Positions 38,699 through 51,106 of a stretch of 64,000 bases of DNA are shown here, piece after piece (the stretch's first letter is position 1; every line of letters begins with the position of its first letter). The stretch covers positions 25,312,001-25,376,000 of the forward strand of contig CM076270.1 of assembly GCA_038380795.1 (NCBI GenBank), in the 5' to 3' direction. A program made the translations under genes and the position numbers. Below the pieces are notes generated by a model that did no database searches, had not been told where the DNA came from, and saw only the letters and a program-made list of their open reading frames with translations. The DNA comes from Pyrocephalus nanus. Its lineage: Eukaryota; Chordata; Aves; Passeriformes; Tyrannidae.

Positions 38699-41186
38699 AG
38701 CAGCATCGCAGCAGAAACTGATCCATAAACAATTAGTAGGCACTAAAAATCCTATGGGAAACCAAGCAGAGCTTATATTCAGAGGATTTGGTCATGTGCA
38801 CTGGCATCAGCTTTGCTGTATAACAGTTCTGATTTGCAACTTTAAAATATATGTATACATTAAAGACAATTGCGTGAGGATATATTACTGCACTTTGGAC
38901 TTGCCTGGGATTTTATCTCAGATGTGTACTGTTTGATAAAGATGGTTAAGTTTTATCTTCCCCATTTCACTCTTTAAGACTGAATCACTGATAGACTAAA
39001 CATTTTCTGAAGCCATAAGAAAGTTCTTTTTACACTGAAAAAAAAGTTCAGTTGAACTTTTAGGCTATATCCACATTGGCAAATAGTACAGACCAGAAGA
39101 CTCAGATCTGCAGAGCAAAACAGTTGACAGAAAGGACCAGAAATCTACACTACCAGCAATTTTAATTTTAATTTTAATTTTAATTAATTTATTTATTTTT
39201 ACTTTGGACTGTCTCTTGTTTAGCCCCACAGACCAAGTACCTATTCCTCAGCCTTTGCAATGTCATCTGGACAGAGCCTGATTCAAAGCAGTGTGGTGCC
39301 AGCAGTGAGCTGAGGAGCTGAGGCAGTTCCAGAAGCTCCAGCAGAACCAGGTTTTGGGCCACCAGGTTTTCTTGCCAGGTGCCCTCAGCTATTTCTGCAC
39401 AGATATGCTCTGCAGCTCTTGGGTTTTCATTCTGGCTGAAAACATGCAAAACTTGCTTCATACCACACATCATGCTGTGCATGAAAGCTATCCACATGAC
39501 AGGCAGTCTTCCAGAGACAACAATAATCTTCAGGTGATGCCAACAATTTTTACTGACTGAATGTGTGCGGTGCTCTGCTGAGCCCAGCCACTCAAAACAG
39601 TCTGCTGAGCAACAAGAAAGAGTCTCCAGCCCTGCTATGCTCTGTCAGCTTTCCTAACCACCTCCAGAAATTAGTTCTGGGGACTTTGCTGATACATTTA
39701 CATGAAAAGACAGTGTACTCTTCAGCTGCCTTGTATATGTATTAGATTATACTCACATATCATGTTCCATAAGAGTACACGCACTTCTCAGGCATCAGGG
39801 ACTTTTCCATGCTTCAGAATACAGAACTCTATGAAGGCAGCAACTTGTAGACTTCTCAAGTCAGCTTCAGTGGATTTTCATGCCTGTGTAATGAAAATGA
39901 ACATTGAGCTATTGCTTGTCATCAGAGACCTGCTGTATCTGTGATGCAAACAGGATAATTGTTCCTCTGTTAGTTTTACTTTGAAGAGATAGAAAAGGAA
40001 AAGAGAAATTAGAAAGAGAGAGGTCAAAACACACCAGAAAAGCTCTAGAAACATTTCTGGAAGAATATGTGGGGTTTTTTTAGTATAAAACATTAGGGGC
40101 AGTAGATTAGTTTGTTTATACTCTTGTGGCTTGAGGAACACATGTGAACACAGCACACTCCTGCTGAGAATTCTGGACCCAGCTAATTTTTAAGTGTTAT
40201 GTAGACCATGAGAACTCTGGCCCTGAGCACTGTCCCAATATCCTAGAATTCTCAAGGTCTGCAAAATTTTTTTTTTTTGAGTGGTATATAGAGGTTTGCA
40301 TGTGGATGCAAGGCTTTTTATATGGAGATCCATTCCAAAGCATGCTAAGGTACCTACTTACTATGTAGACATAGCTGTTAAGGCTTTTTTTAAAAAAATC
40401 AAAGAATATGGAAGTTTCATTTAAAAGTTGAAGAGGATTTAGCACCAGATCTTTAGTCCCTTATGTAACCAATTGCTACCTTGTACCTCATAAAATATAG
40501 TAGAGCAGTTGAACTGAAGGCACTATAACATGTACTTCGAATCTACCTAAATGTATGAAGTAATAAATTACAGTGAGTTATCCTAGCTTTTTAACTGGCA
40601 TCCCAACTCCATTTGCCTTTCTAATGCATCTTGAAAAAGATAAATGCCCAACAGTTAGGCTGCACATATGCTTCTTACTCCTTTATATTATTTCCTATAA
40701 ATAAAAATATAAATGCTTGTGGTCATGCAATTTGATCTTTGAATACATGGTACCATAAATCTAGTCATGATACATTTCCCCTGAAAATAAATATGACATT
40801 TTCTTTTAAGATGCAGGACAAAAAGGTTCTTTCTTAAGAACATAAATACCTAATAATTCAAATAGCCACTTAGCCCAAAAAGTAAAGACATTGCTTCTGG
40901 ACATGGGCAGTCACTGGATACACGGTCTCCATGCCAAGCAAAAAGCAAGCTCTTAGGAATCTTTCAGGGACAGAACTGTGCTATTGTCAGGCCTTTCCCC
41001 ATATTTTCTGACATACCTATTCTTCCTGTAGTTTTTCTTGTCTTCTGCCTTTTCGGTCACGCTAACATCAACTCTCCATTTCGTATCTTCCAATCCCCTT
41101 TATCTCTTAGGCTGTCACCTTTTATAGTAAACCCCATGGGATGCTACACATTTCCTACATGTGCCATAAGAAAGGTCTCTGGTCCA
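38699..41186. other. Noncoding sequence with a (TTTAA)n tract
   Basis: A TTTAA-type pentanucleotide repeat covers about 39159-39200, and a T12 run lies at about 40267-40278. The minus frame at 39189-39497 (102 codons) is not recognised. No other feature was found. Confidence 0.5.
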
Positions 41187-41308
41187 TTTTTTTTTGTGTG
41201 TGTGTGGGTTTTTTTGTTTGTTTGTTTGGCTGGTTGGTTTTTTTTGTTTTGTTTTGTTTTTGTTTTGTTTTTGCTTTGTTTTGTTTTGTGTTGCTGTTGT
41301 TGTTGTGA
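41187..41308 (+). repeat. T/G-rich compound simple repeat
   Basis: About 120 bases made almost only of T and G: a T run, (GT)n, then TTTG/TTTTG units and a short (TTG)n. The long frames on both strands here are artefacts of the repeat, with poly-Phe/Cys on one strand and poly-Gln/Lys/Thr on the other. Confidence 0.95.
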
Positions 41309-44299
41309 CAATATTATTATATATACTACGGACACACCACATCACAGAAAATTCCTTAAGGTGTAAGCAGAACCCATCTACTTTTAACACCACAACATTA
41401 AAATGATATCTTGAGTTTGGACCTTGCCACTTGCCTGCCACTGTAGATATGACAGTCTAGGAGTTTAAAATGTTAAACATATTAACAGTTGATATCTAAG
41501 TACTCTTACAGAGTTTACTTTCCATGTATAGAGGTATCCAATTTTGAAGTACAAGGAAAATTAATAATGAAAAAAATGAGGAAGATTTTCTATGAATGAA
41601 CTGAACTGAAATAGGATTTGATTTTAGGATCAAGTTTATATTTTATATAGGAATGTCTGTATTCTGTGTCAATTACTTACTCTACTTTGAACTTACATTC
41701 TCTGCTTTGCAATTGCAACTATTCTTTCCCTTTAACTGAAGTTACCAAAATATAGTCTTCATCAACATTGATTCAACACATCATCATCTAAACCAAGGTG
41801 ATAAAGCTGGTATTTATATTGTCAGGGGACTGATTACAGATGATGGCAATGACCATCTCAAAAGGTATAATTCTCTGCCACAGTGTATATCAGTATTTTT
41901 CTTAATTATTTCTGACATTTTGCCTATTACTCCAAGGACTTTCTCAGAGGGCGGAAATAAAGGGGAAAAATGGGTTTTGTGGCACAGATGAAGAAATACA
42001 TCTTCTGTAAGTAATTCCCAGAAGAAATCTTTGAAATCTTATGGGGTCAGGAAAGAGGCAAGAAAGTAGTATTTGTCACCCTTGCTGAATTGGTCATCTA
42101 AACTTACAGTAGCACTAAAGCTGAGTGACTTATCTGCCACCCTTTAGGGAGGACGAAAAGTGAGGAGAAAGAAGTATAAGGAGAAAAAAAAAGCACACTG
42201 TGAAAGTATCACCTAGAAAGCTGCCTAAAGATTTTGATCTTTCAGCTACTTATCTCCTATTTCCCTATAGTGGATAAGGACATGACTTCTGTTATTACAA
42301 ATCACACACAGCAAAAATGAAGAACTGTACAGCAGAGGTTATGGCAAGAATAAAAGTTTGCCAAGTTTAGGACAATAAAATAATATCTGAGGGTGGCTGG
42401 GAGAAAAATGTCTAGCTGAAGAGCTGCACCGATGCAATAGAAATGGACAATGATCACCATCTACAGGGAATATTAAGGTAGGAAGAATGACAGGCAACCC
42501 ACAAAATCCAAAGATGCCTTGCACATGAAAAAGCTTGTTACAAGTCAGCATTTTTGACATGAGTTTGATGCAGGATGGACAAGTGGGTTACAAAAAGCGA
42601 ATTGTTATATAGCTCTAAAAAAATTTCAAGCCCAGTTGGCTGCTCAGCTTAATGACACCGTTATTAAACTCTAGATGAGTAAAACAGGCTATAACAGAGC
42701 TTCCTGCTCTTACCTTAAAAACATATAAAGAGTACAGTCATCTCAGAGCAATACATAAAAAACATCCTCTGAATTCTCCAGCATCCCATGTTGATGACCC
42801 ACCAGCATGAGCATGGCTAGCAAAACATGAGTTTTCCATAGCTTTTGGACCTGTTTGATCTTGCATTACACAAATAGAAATAAAACTAACAGCACTCCAC
42901 AGAAGCTCCTACATATAAAAATAGATTGTTAGGCTTTAACATGGGCTACTTAGGACATACCAGGAGCATTTGAATTATTCTGTATTTAACAGAATGAAAC
43001 ATCTGTCTTTCAGATATTCACTAGTCAGGTGGTTTGTCCATAATTTACACTCAATCAGAGACGAAAATGCCTTTTTTTCCTCTATTTCTTGTGTTGACTG
43101 CATGGTGGCCTGCCTTTAAGAAGGCATTCACTGCCTACCTCTGAGAGATAGAAGAGGAAGGGTGAGTGATTTTCATGCTCTGGCACTCATTGTAGGCTGT
43201 TTAATTTGTCAGGACTACTAGGCCATGGTTTTGTGCTTTGACAGGTTTTTGTTATTCCTGCTAATCCCATTTCTGTTGTGTAATGTGCGTGGCAGCATCT
43301 GGTGACAACAGAATAGAACACCTAATTGTGAATGAATACAGAGAGCCCTGTTCTGCCACATTGCCTGTTGCACTACTTTTGCATTTTTATGGCTGAGGGT
43401 GGGCTTCCAGGAGCTGCAAAGCAGACAGCCCATCGTTGTAATCAAATTTGCCATTTGCATGTGTGTGTTCTCAGCAGTCTTCGTATTTCCACAGCCCTCA
43501 GGATTCCTTGAGTTTGGCTTTCTGGCTCCCTCTTCTGAAGGGAGAGGATGATCAATATAGCCATTAAACAATTTATCTTTAATTATTAAGTCACAATGTG
43601 AAAGTGATGGTTTGAAGTGCATTTGGGTGTCACTAAAAGGAGCAGTACACGAGGAGAGCCAGTGCAGTACCTGCAGAGCTGTCACTGCCTTCACCCATTG
43701 CATGGCTTAATTCACTTGCTGGACACAAGATCAGGAGCTACCTTGGAGATTTCCTCTCCATCTGAGTATTTTTTCTGTTGTGCCGCCCCATGATGATTTG
43801 TCAGTGACTAACTAGGTCCAGATCCTATTCTGCTTTGCCACTTGAGATGTACTAGGCTTGGGAGCTACATGCTGTGCTCAGCATTGCTCAAATAGATAGG
43901 CTTAGAAAGCTGTATGGAAATGGAACACTGACCATAAATGCTTCCAAATGCAGGATATCTGTTTTTAAGTACGGTCTTACAGATTTTGGGGGAAGGAGTT
44001 CAGCTCAATGTCTTTAAAAGTTCCTGAAAGTAGATTACTGATTTAATCAAGAGTTTATACAAATACTCTCCTGGTGGGGTTCTAATCAGATGGCTTTGTC
44101 TGTGTATAATTTAAACTGTTTCCAGTTAGTGCCAGTATTGCAACTTAATGCCCTCACTTACAGGAAGTGTTGAAGCTTCTTTTGCAAGAAGCTAGTTTTG
44201 GTGTAACATAGCTACCCAAAATACTGATAGATCAGAGCAGTATAGAATAATACAGGATGGACAAGGTTATTATTTTACAGGACAGATATTTTGAGTAGA
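41309..44299. other. Noncoding sequence, nothing recognised
   Basis: The longest open frame of the window (161 codons, minus, 43218-43703) lies here. It has no recognisable domain, no codon bias I can see, and no clear splice or promoter context, so it is not called as a gene. No repeat was recognised. Confidence 0.5.
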
Positions 44300-44880
44300 T
44301 TGATAAGCCTTTAACAGAATCACAAAATGGGTGAGGGGAAAAGGGACCACAGTGGTTCAACCTTCCTGCTTAAGAAGGGTCATCCTAGAGCACATGGCAC
44401 AGAATTGCATCCAGATGGTTCTTGAAGGCCTCCAGTGAGGCCACAACCTCTCCTGGCAATCTGTTCCAGCATGTGGTCACCTGCCCAGTAAAGTTCTTCC
44501 TCCTATACAGGTGGACCCTCCTGAGCATCAATTTCTGCCTGCTGCCTCTTGCCCTATTGCTTGGCACTAGAGAGCAGAGGGCTCCATCCTCTTGACACTG
44601 TCCCTTCAGATACTTACAGATGTAGATGAAGTGCCCTCTCAGCCACCTCTGCATGAGGCTGAACAGGCCCAGCTCCCTCAGCCTTTCCTGGTAAGAGAGG
44701 TGCCCCAGGCCCTCATCATTTTTGTTGCCCTCCAGTGGACCCGCACCAGGAGCTCCACATCTCTCTTGTACTGGGACAGAACTGGACACAGCACTCCAGA
44801 GCCGAGGAGAGGGGTGGGATCACCTCCCTGGGGTGTTCTCTACGTGTCCTCTAACCCAATCCTCCTTGACCAAACAACTG
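44300..44880 (-). mobile_element. CR1 LINE, 5'-truncated 3' end
   Basis: The sequence is the reverse complement of the 3' part of an avian CR1 element. It covers the 3' UTR (from AGAATCACAAAATGGG at about 44318 through the CTTAAGAAGGGTCATCCTAG block) and the end of the reverse-transcriptase ORF. Family-diagnostic phrases are AACAGGCCCAGCTCCCTCAG, GTACTGGGACAGAACTGGAC and GGATCACCTCCCTGG. The perfect 3' octamer repeats are eroded, though ATAGAATAATACAGG at 44242 may be a trace. Truncation at the 5' side near 44880 is the usual state of CR1 copies. It is the least decayed transposable element in the window. Confidence 0.93.
44385..44789 (-). pseudogene. CR1 ORF2 C-terminal fragment
   Basis: A 134-codon open frame encodes the C-terminal tail of the CR1 endonuclease/reverse-transcriptase polyprotein, downstream of the catalytic RT core. 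Recognisable blocks are HLSYQERLRELGLFSL, YICKYLKGQCQEDGALC and RKNFTGQVTTCWNRLPGEVV, ending with a natural-looking stop after LEAFKNHLDAI. The frame is uninterrupted to the stop, so the insertion is fairly young or by chance undamaged. It lacks the RT and endonuclease domains and cannot act on its own. Confidence 0.85.
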
Positions 44881-45702
44881 CTGACATCTTCAGCTTAGAT
44901 CCTTCCCAGACAAAAGCATTAGTATTGCATAACAAGACTGAAAAAATTCACTGCCCACATCAATCCTGCAAAAACTTTCAAAAGATTAATTAAAACAAAG
45001 CTCTAAAATCCAAGAGATCTGAAGTATATGAACAACAACATCAAAAAGAAAAACTTTAAGGAGAATGTTCAGAATTTTAAATTAAAAAGCAAGCTTCAAT
45101 TTTCTCCTGGTAACGCTTGGTATAATTTTTCTCCCAGTAAACAACACAGCTCTTCTGTATTTACCACAACAATATGGAATCAAAACACAAAACCTGTTGG
45201 ATACAGCAACCAAGAAAAGATCTAAAGCTTGTATAAAATTTATTGGATTATTTATACATTTTTCTAACTCTCCTGTATTATAGAATGTTGAATTTACGAA
45301 GTTTTAAAAAGGTGGTCAAATAATACAGTAAATATGGAAGCAGTTTCAGGACTGAAGTATGAGGCAGCACACAATCCACATGTGAAACTAAGATCTTGTC
45401 TTATGCTTTCTCTTATCAGCTACAGTTCAATTCTAAACTGAGTTCTAAGAAACATAAGATAGTGTGAAAGCAAAAATATTTATGTACGCTATGCATACAA
45501 AATAGACAACCAAGGGAGAAATGTTCCTCCTTATCAAAGCCTTGTATTAGATGTATCCTTCTTCTAAGCATCTGTGGAGAAGTTCGCCAGAAAAGATGCC
45601 TTTCATCAACTATGGGAGCTGTTATTCGTTATCATCATCTGTTTACAATCAATGAGAAGAGTTGGATGCTCAGCAGTCTTGAAAATTGAACCAATTATTT
45701 AG
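44881..45702. other. Noncoding sequence, nothing recognised
   Basis: Unique AT-rich sequence right of the CR1 copy. No feature could be supported. Confidence 0.5.
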
Positions 45703-45800
45703 GTCAGTAGTTTTTAACCTTTTTCTATTTGTGAACTCTTAAGCATTTTCCACTGGATGTGAGGCACTGTTAGAAATTTTGCTCATGTAGATAGCTGTCA
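45703..45800. repeat. Possible hAT-type DNA transposon remnant
   Basis: The opening CAGTAGTTTTTAACCTTTTT and the following TTTGTGAACTCTTAAGC and CACTGGATGTGAGG words resemble the terminal region of ancient non-autonomous hAT elements ('cagtggttctcaacctttt...gtggacccct'). The matching opposite terminus is not visible. No target-site duplication was found. Confidence 0.35.
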
Positions 45801-46983
45801 CTTTCTTTGGCACTTACAACAAACTGTCTAGAATTTATCCACTTCCTTTCATTTCATGAAAACATTCTCAGACTCCAAGATGAAAAAAACCCAAACCACA
45901 ATAGTAAAATATATACATTTTTTGATAAATTAAAAAAAAAAAACAAACAAAAAGGCTACCTCAATCCAAGTGCTTTTAAGCACCTTGATAAAGTATGTAA
46001 GCAAAACTTTCTCAGTTTGAACCTATGTTATTCTGATTACAATCCACGACAAGCACAGTTCTCCATGGCCATGAGCAGTTGCTGCTCAGGCTCAGCCCTC
46101 TGGAATCCTCCCTGTCCCTGACTGCCATGCACTGCCTCCATCATGTATCAGCACAGGTTTCTTTTCTGTTCAGTGAGCTGTGCTCTGAGACCAAGAGTAT
46201 TCAGGCAGGGATGAGCATCTTTAACTAACAACTGCTACCAAAAATATTTAAGTAAAACACTGTACCCCAGAAGCATTTTTGGTGCTACAGTCTCCAAGAA
46301 AAACATGAATTTTCAACAGAGAGGGAGGGAGAAAAGCAAAGACAAGCAAGGGATGACCCTAATTCAGTCATAGCAGCACAAATTAAAATGTCCCAGTTCC
46401 ATCCAGTATTTGACTTTACATTCCCAAACATGCATTATAACCAAGCAGAATGGCTTGGGGTTACCTTGGGAAGGAGCTCTGACTGAGGTCTAGCCACAGG
46501 TAGCTTCTGAAGTCCCACTTGAAGGTACCTTCCACTGTGTCTGGTGACTGGTGGCAGGAGAAACTGCTTCTGGCACTCATGTGAAAATGGTTCTGCTCAC
46601 AGATCTTGCCGTGTCAGAGTCACTACAGCAAATCCAACCAAATCCAAGGATCACACACTGAGCAGAGATTTGAAATATTTCTAATGTCACTTTGGTGTTT
46701 ATTGTAATTATTATAGTTACTGGGATACACTGCAATTACAGATATTTAATTGTATCTCCATTAGATTATGCTACAGCAGATATATTTTTACAGCCAGTGT
46801 GGAGAACACAGAAAAGTCACATTAAAGAGAGCAGGCTCTTAAGGTTCCAAAGCAGTTTAACCTCTGGTCTCAGCTTAGGCAATGAAGCAGCATACCTAGG
46901 TCAGCCCTGAGGAGGCTTTGGTGATACCTAACACTTTCCCCTCCGGGAAACGCTCTGAACCAACAAGGGGCAAAAAACTTTAA
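45801..46983. other. Noncoding sequence, nothing recognised
   Basis: An A/CAAA-rich patch lies at 45931-45954. No gene or further repeat was recognised. Confidence 0.5.
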
Positions 46984-47025
46984 AAATGTAACTGCTGAAA
47001 ATGTAACTTAAAAAAATGTAACTGC
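46984..47025 (+). repeat. Three irregular copies of AAATGTAACT
   Basis: AAATGTAACT occurs at 46984, 46999 and 47014, an exact 15-base spacing, with GC following in the first and third copies. It is a short degenerate tandem repeat. Confidence 0.85.
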
Positions 47026-47340
47026 CTAAAAAAACGAAAGGGTTGGAAGGAGGCAAGACCCTTCCTAGTTTTAATGAAAAAAACCTTTAGGCGTGACTAC
47101 TGTATTTAAATTAAATCTATTTGCTTTTTGCACAGTTCGAATAGATGCTTTTTAATTATTGCTAATTGTTTAAGATATTGTTGTATCCCCCTGAAGATTT
47201 AAACTGAATAAATTTAATTCCTTTAAAATATCCTTCAGCTACAGGCAATACAGTAAGAAGCCCCATAGGTATGGCAGTAAAAATAACCATAAAGGCATAA
47301 GCATTTAAATGAGGAGAGCATGGAATACTTCCCACTAGAC

Positions 47341-47426
47341 TGAAAATAAATAAAAAAAAAAAGAGAGAGAGAGAGGGAGAGCAAAGAGACAGAAAAGAAA
47401 AGAAAGAAAGGATGTGTGGGGGGGGA
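47341..47426 (+). repeat. Long homopurine tract
   Basis: About 85 bases almost entirely A and G: A10, (GA)n, GAAAA/GAAA units, interrupted by GATGTGT, then a G9 run. The 92-codon minus frame here, rich in Ser/Leu/Phe, is a repeat artefact. Confidence 0.9.
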
Positions 47427-48166
47427 AGCTATGTGTTTTGGAGACACAAGAAGCAAACCATGAAACACACAGTTGAAACATTTCGGATGACTATGAAAAA
47501 GGTCTATGTTCACTTGTTAAGGAATGCGCTAGGGCAGACTAAAGCATATGAATGGCCCTTTCACAGGTCACAGATTCTATTCAGTTCTTGGACATTGTTA
47601 TTATCCGACAGAAATAGATGGGCCTAATTAATATTCTGGACATACCTGAGAGAACATTCTTAAGGAAATCATCCTCTGGTGGTTTAGGTTTGTTGTGTTT
47701 TGGGGGTTTTGTTTGTTGTTGGGTTTTCTTGGGTGCTATGTGCTTTTTGATTTTGTTTTTAACAAACAGCAAATGCAACAAATAGCATCTGGTTAAAAAA
47801 CCTTATGACTACAATTTTGGTGTTAAAAGTTTAATAAAGAGTCTCCTTCTGAATATATTTGTGTATGCAAAGACTTGGATTTTTTTTTTTTTTTTTATTT
47901 TAGTAAACAATTTTGCCATGTAGATTAAAGCTGAACTGCACAGTCATTTTGCAAGCAATTATATTCTTGGCACTTTTCTGAACACAATATAACAATTACC
48001 ACAGCAAATACATTTTATCACAGCACTCCAAGCATGCAGCAGGTTAATATTAGTGTTCAGCAACTTCAGATAATATTTCTAAGATGCTAATGTTTAGCCA
48101 GTTTCAAATGAGTAAATAGCTTCTGATAGGAACTGAGTTCTGGTCTTTTAAGATAATGTGGTTATA
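47427..48166. other. Noncoding sequence with T/G and T tracts
   Basis: A T/G-rich patch lies at about 47682-47761 and a T17 run at 47880-47896. No gene was recognised. Confidence 0.6.
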
Positions 48167-48245
48167 GGCCCCAATCTTATATGTAGTGGGACTACTATCT
48201 CCCTTACAGAATCCTGTTCAAGTTGATGGGAGTCTGTGTAAGCAA
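48167..48245 (+). repeat. Fragment of an ancient amniote palindromic repeat
   Basis: GGCCCCAATCTTATATGTAG, GTGGGACTACTATC and AAGTTGATGGGAGTCTG echo the 'gatcctgcaaacactta..agtcccattgacttcaatgggact' type of old repeat seen widely in turtles and crocodilians. The match is decayed and assigned from memory. Confidence 0.3.
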
Positions 48246-48564
48246 ATCCAAATGCAAGGCCAGCAGCACCTCAAGAAAGACAGGCTGATTAGAAAGTTAA
48301 CATATTGCACAGCTCTGCCTGATGTGGGGTGAGCCATCCCCTCATACAGCTAGTCCATTTACCTTTAACCTTTGCAAGCATCAGCTATTCACTGAGTGTC
48401 TCTTACTGATACCAAACACTGCCCTAAAAGGATTTTGTTATTAGTCCAATTTACAATGAATTTTAAAGATATGTGGTTTGGTTTCAGTTATTTGACTTGG
48501 GCTGAACAATCCCAAAAAAGTATAACCTCATTTTTTGAGTCTTGTTTCACCTCACTGCTGACTC

Positions 48565-48612
48565 TTGTGGGAGTTTTGCTGTTGACTTCACAAGAGAGCA
48601 GAAGTAGGTCCA
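48565..48612 (+). repeat. Fragment of an ancient amniote repeat
   Basis: GTGGGAGTTTTGCTGTTGAC followed by TTCACAAGAGAGCAGAAGTAGG resembles the 'gggagttttgccattgacttcaatgggagcagg' phrase of a dispersed amniote repeat. It lies 320 bases from the similar fragment at 48167-48245 and could be part of the same decayed copy. Confidence 0.35.
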
Positions 48613-51106
48613 AAAAATGTATAATTTTCCAAAGTCATCCAAGCTGTATCACTGCATTTTGAATTCAGGACACTGCTTCAATACAGTGACTTGTTGTTCT
48701 CATCTTAAATGTCTGGATGGCATACAAATATAGATAAAAGTAGATGACTAATTATCACATCTATTCTCAAGGCATGCATGGAGGGAAGGCAATAAAGAGG
48801 AGGGGAAGTTTGTGGGTTACTCCCACACATAAATCCTCTGCGTGTCAATGGGTGAATAGACACTCCTTTAGTCTATTGTGCAAAGCTGTTTTATAACAAC
48901 AATAAGCTGAAACAGAGAAGAAACTATATTAGAAAGGCAAATATCAAAATACATCACTACTAAAATGCTTGCAGGTAATCAAGTAATTCAGTTCTGTAGT
49001 ACACCCAGAAACAGGAGTCAAGTGTTTTGTATTCAAATCTTAATATGGAAAAAAAACCAAACCACATTGAAATAAATAGACCTATTCATTTCAGAGACAG
49101 TGAAAAAGAGACAAACTTTCTTTGTCTTGCCACTTTAGAGCCCCTTGATAGCATTTTCCTTTTTTATTGTCTTTTAGATATAGATGCCCCTCTGCTTAAG
49201 TATCACCAAAGCTACCAGTAACAAATATCTAAATATATAACAGATGCATAAGTGCATCTTGGGATAAATACATTATGGACAATTAACTGTCATCATACCC
49301 CTCAATTACATTTTCACCCGCTCCTGTAGTGTACACCTGTGGCTTGTTAGTAATGCAATAAGTGTTGGAAAGCAACTCCAAGGTTCAAAGGTAGCGCTGC
49401 AAAAATCTGTTTTCCTCTCTTTTCTTAAATGTGCATTACATAAATGTGAAAACAGAGAAACAGACACAAGAAAAAAGAACACTACCTTTTCTTTTACTAG
49501 CTGACACTCTTGATCAAGTGAAAATTTTTCACTTTCCTTTTACACCACACAGGAAAGACAATCTGCATGAAATATTGGGCCTGATTCTGAATTCACTAAT
49601 GCAGAAATTAACACATAGAAGCAGCAAGCAAAACTCACTTTAGCACAGTTTGTAAAATTATTTTAAATTTCACATATCTCATCTATGAGGGGATAATATA
49701 ATGATCACAAACATTATCTGAGAAAATTTTGTAATGAAATAATTTTTAGTAAAAAGTAAAAGAGCTTGTTAGAGGCACAATTAAAATTGATACACTTCTA
49801 GGCTACAGTATAATTAAGTATGCAACTTTGTAAAATGGACATTTTTATAAGTTACAGTAGCTGTTGGATATCCTTACTATAGTCACACTTAAATCCATAA
49901 TAGTTCCTGCAAAGATTATTTGTTATTAAATATGTGAGTGGCATAATTTAGTAAACTCTGTATATGACATTGATGGAGTGCTTGTAAAGAAAAATATTAA
50001 ACAAAAATATACTGTACAAATGGTCTTATAATTGTAGCTAGAGGCAAATCCAGAACAGAAATATCCCTCTCAGTTAATATCCCAATTGCATGAACACATT
50101 TGTGTGGCTGCTCTGTTTATCTATTAGTCTTATATGGTCAACATTAAGATTTTTTTTATTCCTATCCTGCACTTTTCCAACCTTATTTACTACCTCCCTC
50201 TGTCAATACCTCTGGACTACTGCACTGCTTGTTCAGGGAGGGAGCACAGGAAACCAGAGACTTTCCTGTGCTTCAGCACAAACAACGGGGTGATCTTTGA
50301 AAAGGTGACATTGACTGCTCCCCTGACTTCCATGCACCACTTGGCCAACATACAGGGAACCACCCCAAAATCTCGTGCTCAGGTCCAGCTGACCCCCTTC
50401 ACGCTCAGGCTGCCTGAAGCAGCCCAGCAAGGACAGGCTGAAATATCTGTCCCCATGCTGCAGACCCCACCTCACACCCCCTGCTGCACCCCTTCTGGAT
50501 GATGCACCCAGCAAGTCCCAGCCATGGTCCGTGGAGCAAAACTGCTCCCACAGAATAACTTCATCGACCAGGAGAAGGAAATAGCGTAATTCTTTATGGT
50601 TCAAGACTTTCTGTGTAGACAGGACATAATTGGTCATACCTCTGGTGCTGATCCAAGACAAACCAGGCTATGAGGACTTGCCACTACATTGTCATCACAT
50701 TTTGTCCGACCTCAGTACTGACAGGGTGAATCAGTTGAGTAAAGATAATTTTATCCCTTGTTGATTTAGGGACAGTGAGATGTTCACATACTGAGCAACA
50801 GATTTCAGCAGAGGTTCTTAATACTTTTTTTCCTTTTGGCAAAAGAAAGTCTTTTTTTCAAGTCTTCATGTAGCTTTTCCCAGATCATTTATATATGTAC
50901 AAGTCAATAACTTTTTATCTGCATAATGAACAGTGGTGCCAGCTGACATTCCCATAGATTTTTGGCAGCTTCCTTTAATTGTGTTGGGTTTTTTTCTTTG
51001 CCTCTCTTTTAAAAGCTCCATGAAGGTGAGTTGAAGGATACAACTCCGTGGTTTTCACAGATAACATTCAAGAGCTGCATTTTGTTCTGTGTCCCAAGTG
51101 ACTTAC
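48613..51106. other. Noncoding sequence, nothing recognised
   Basis: The interval at about 50200-50560 is richer in GC and carries overlapping open frames on both strands (122 codons plus, 142 codons minus). Neither encodes a recognisable protein. An old LTR or processed-transcript origin cannot be excluded but no diagnostic end was seen. Confidence 0.45.

Noticed and set aside
41115..41441. Overlapping frames of 63-108 codons on both strands
   Set aside because: Produced by the T/G simple repeat, and low complexity on both strands.
43218..43703. Longest open frame in the window (161 codons, minus strand)
   Set aside because: No recognisable domain, no splice or promoter context and ordinary composition. 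A frame of this length is expected by chance in 128 kb of strand.
44592..44993. 133-codon plus-strand frame
   Set aside because: Antisense shadow of the CR1 C-terminal ORF.
47235..47513. 92-codon Ser/Leu/Phe-rich minus frame
   Set aside because: Arises from the homopurine tract.
50134..50661. GC-richer region with frames of 122 (plus) and 142 (minus) codons
   Set aside because: Neither peptide resembles a known protein and no LTR ends, splice sites or poly(A) features were found.
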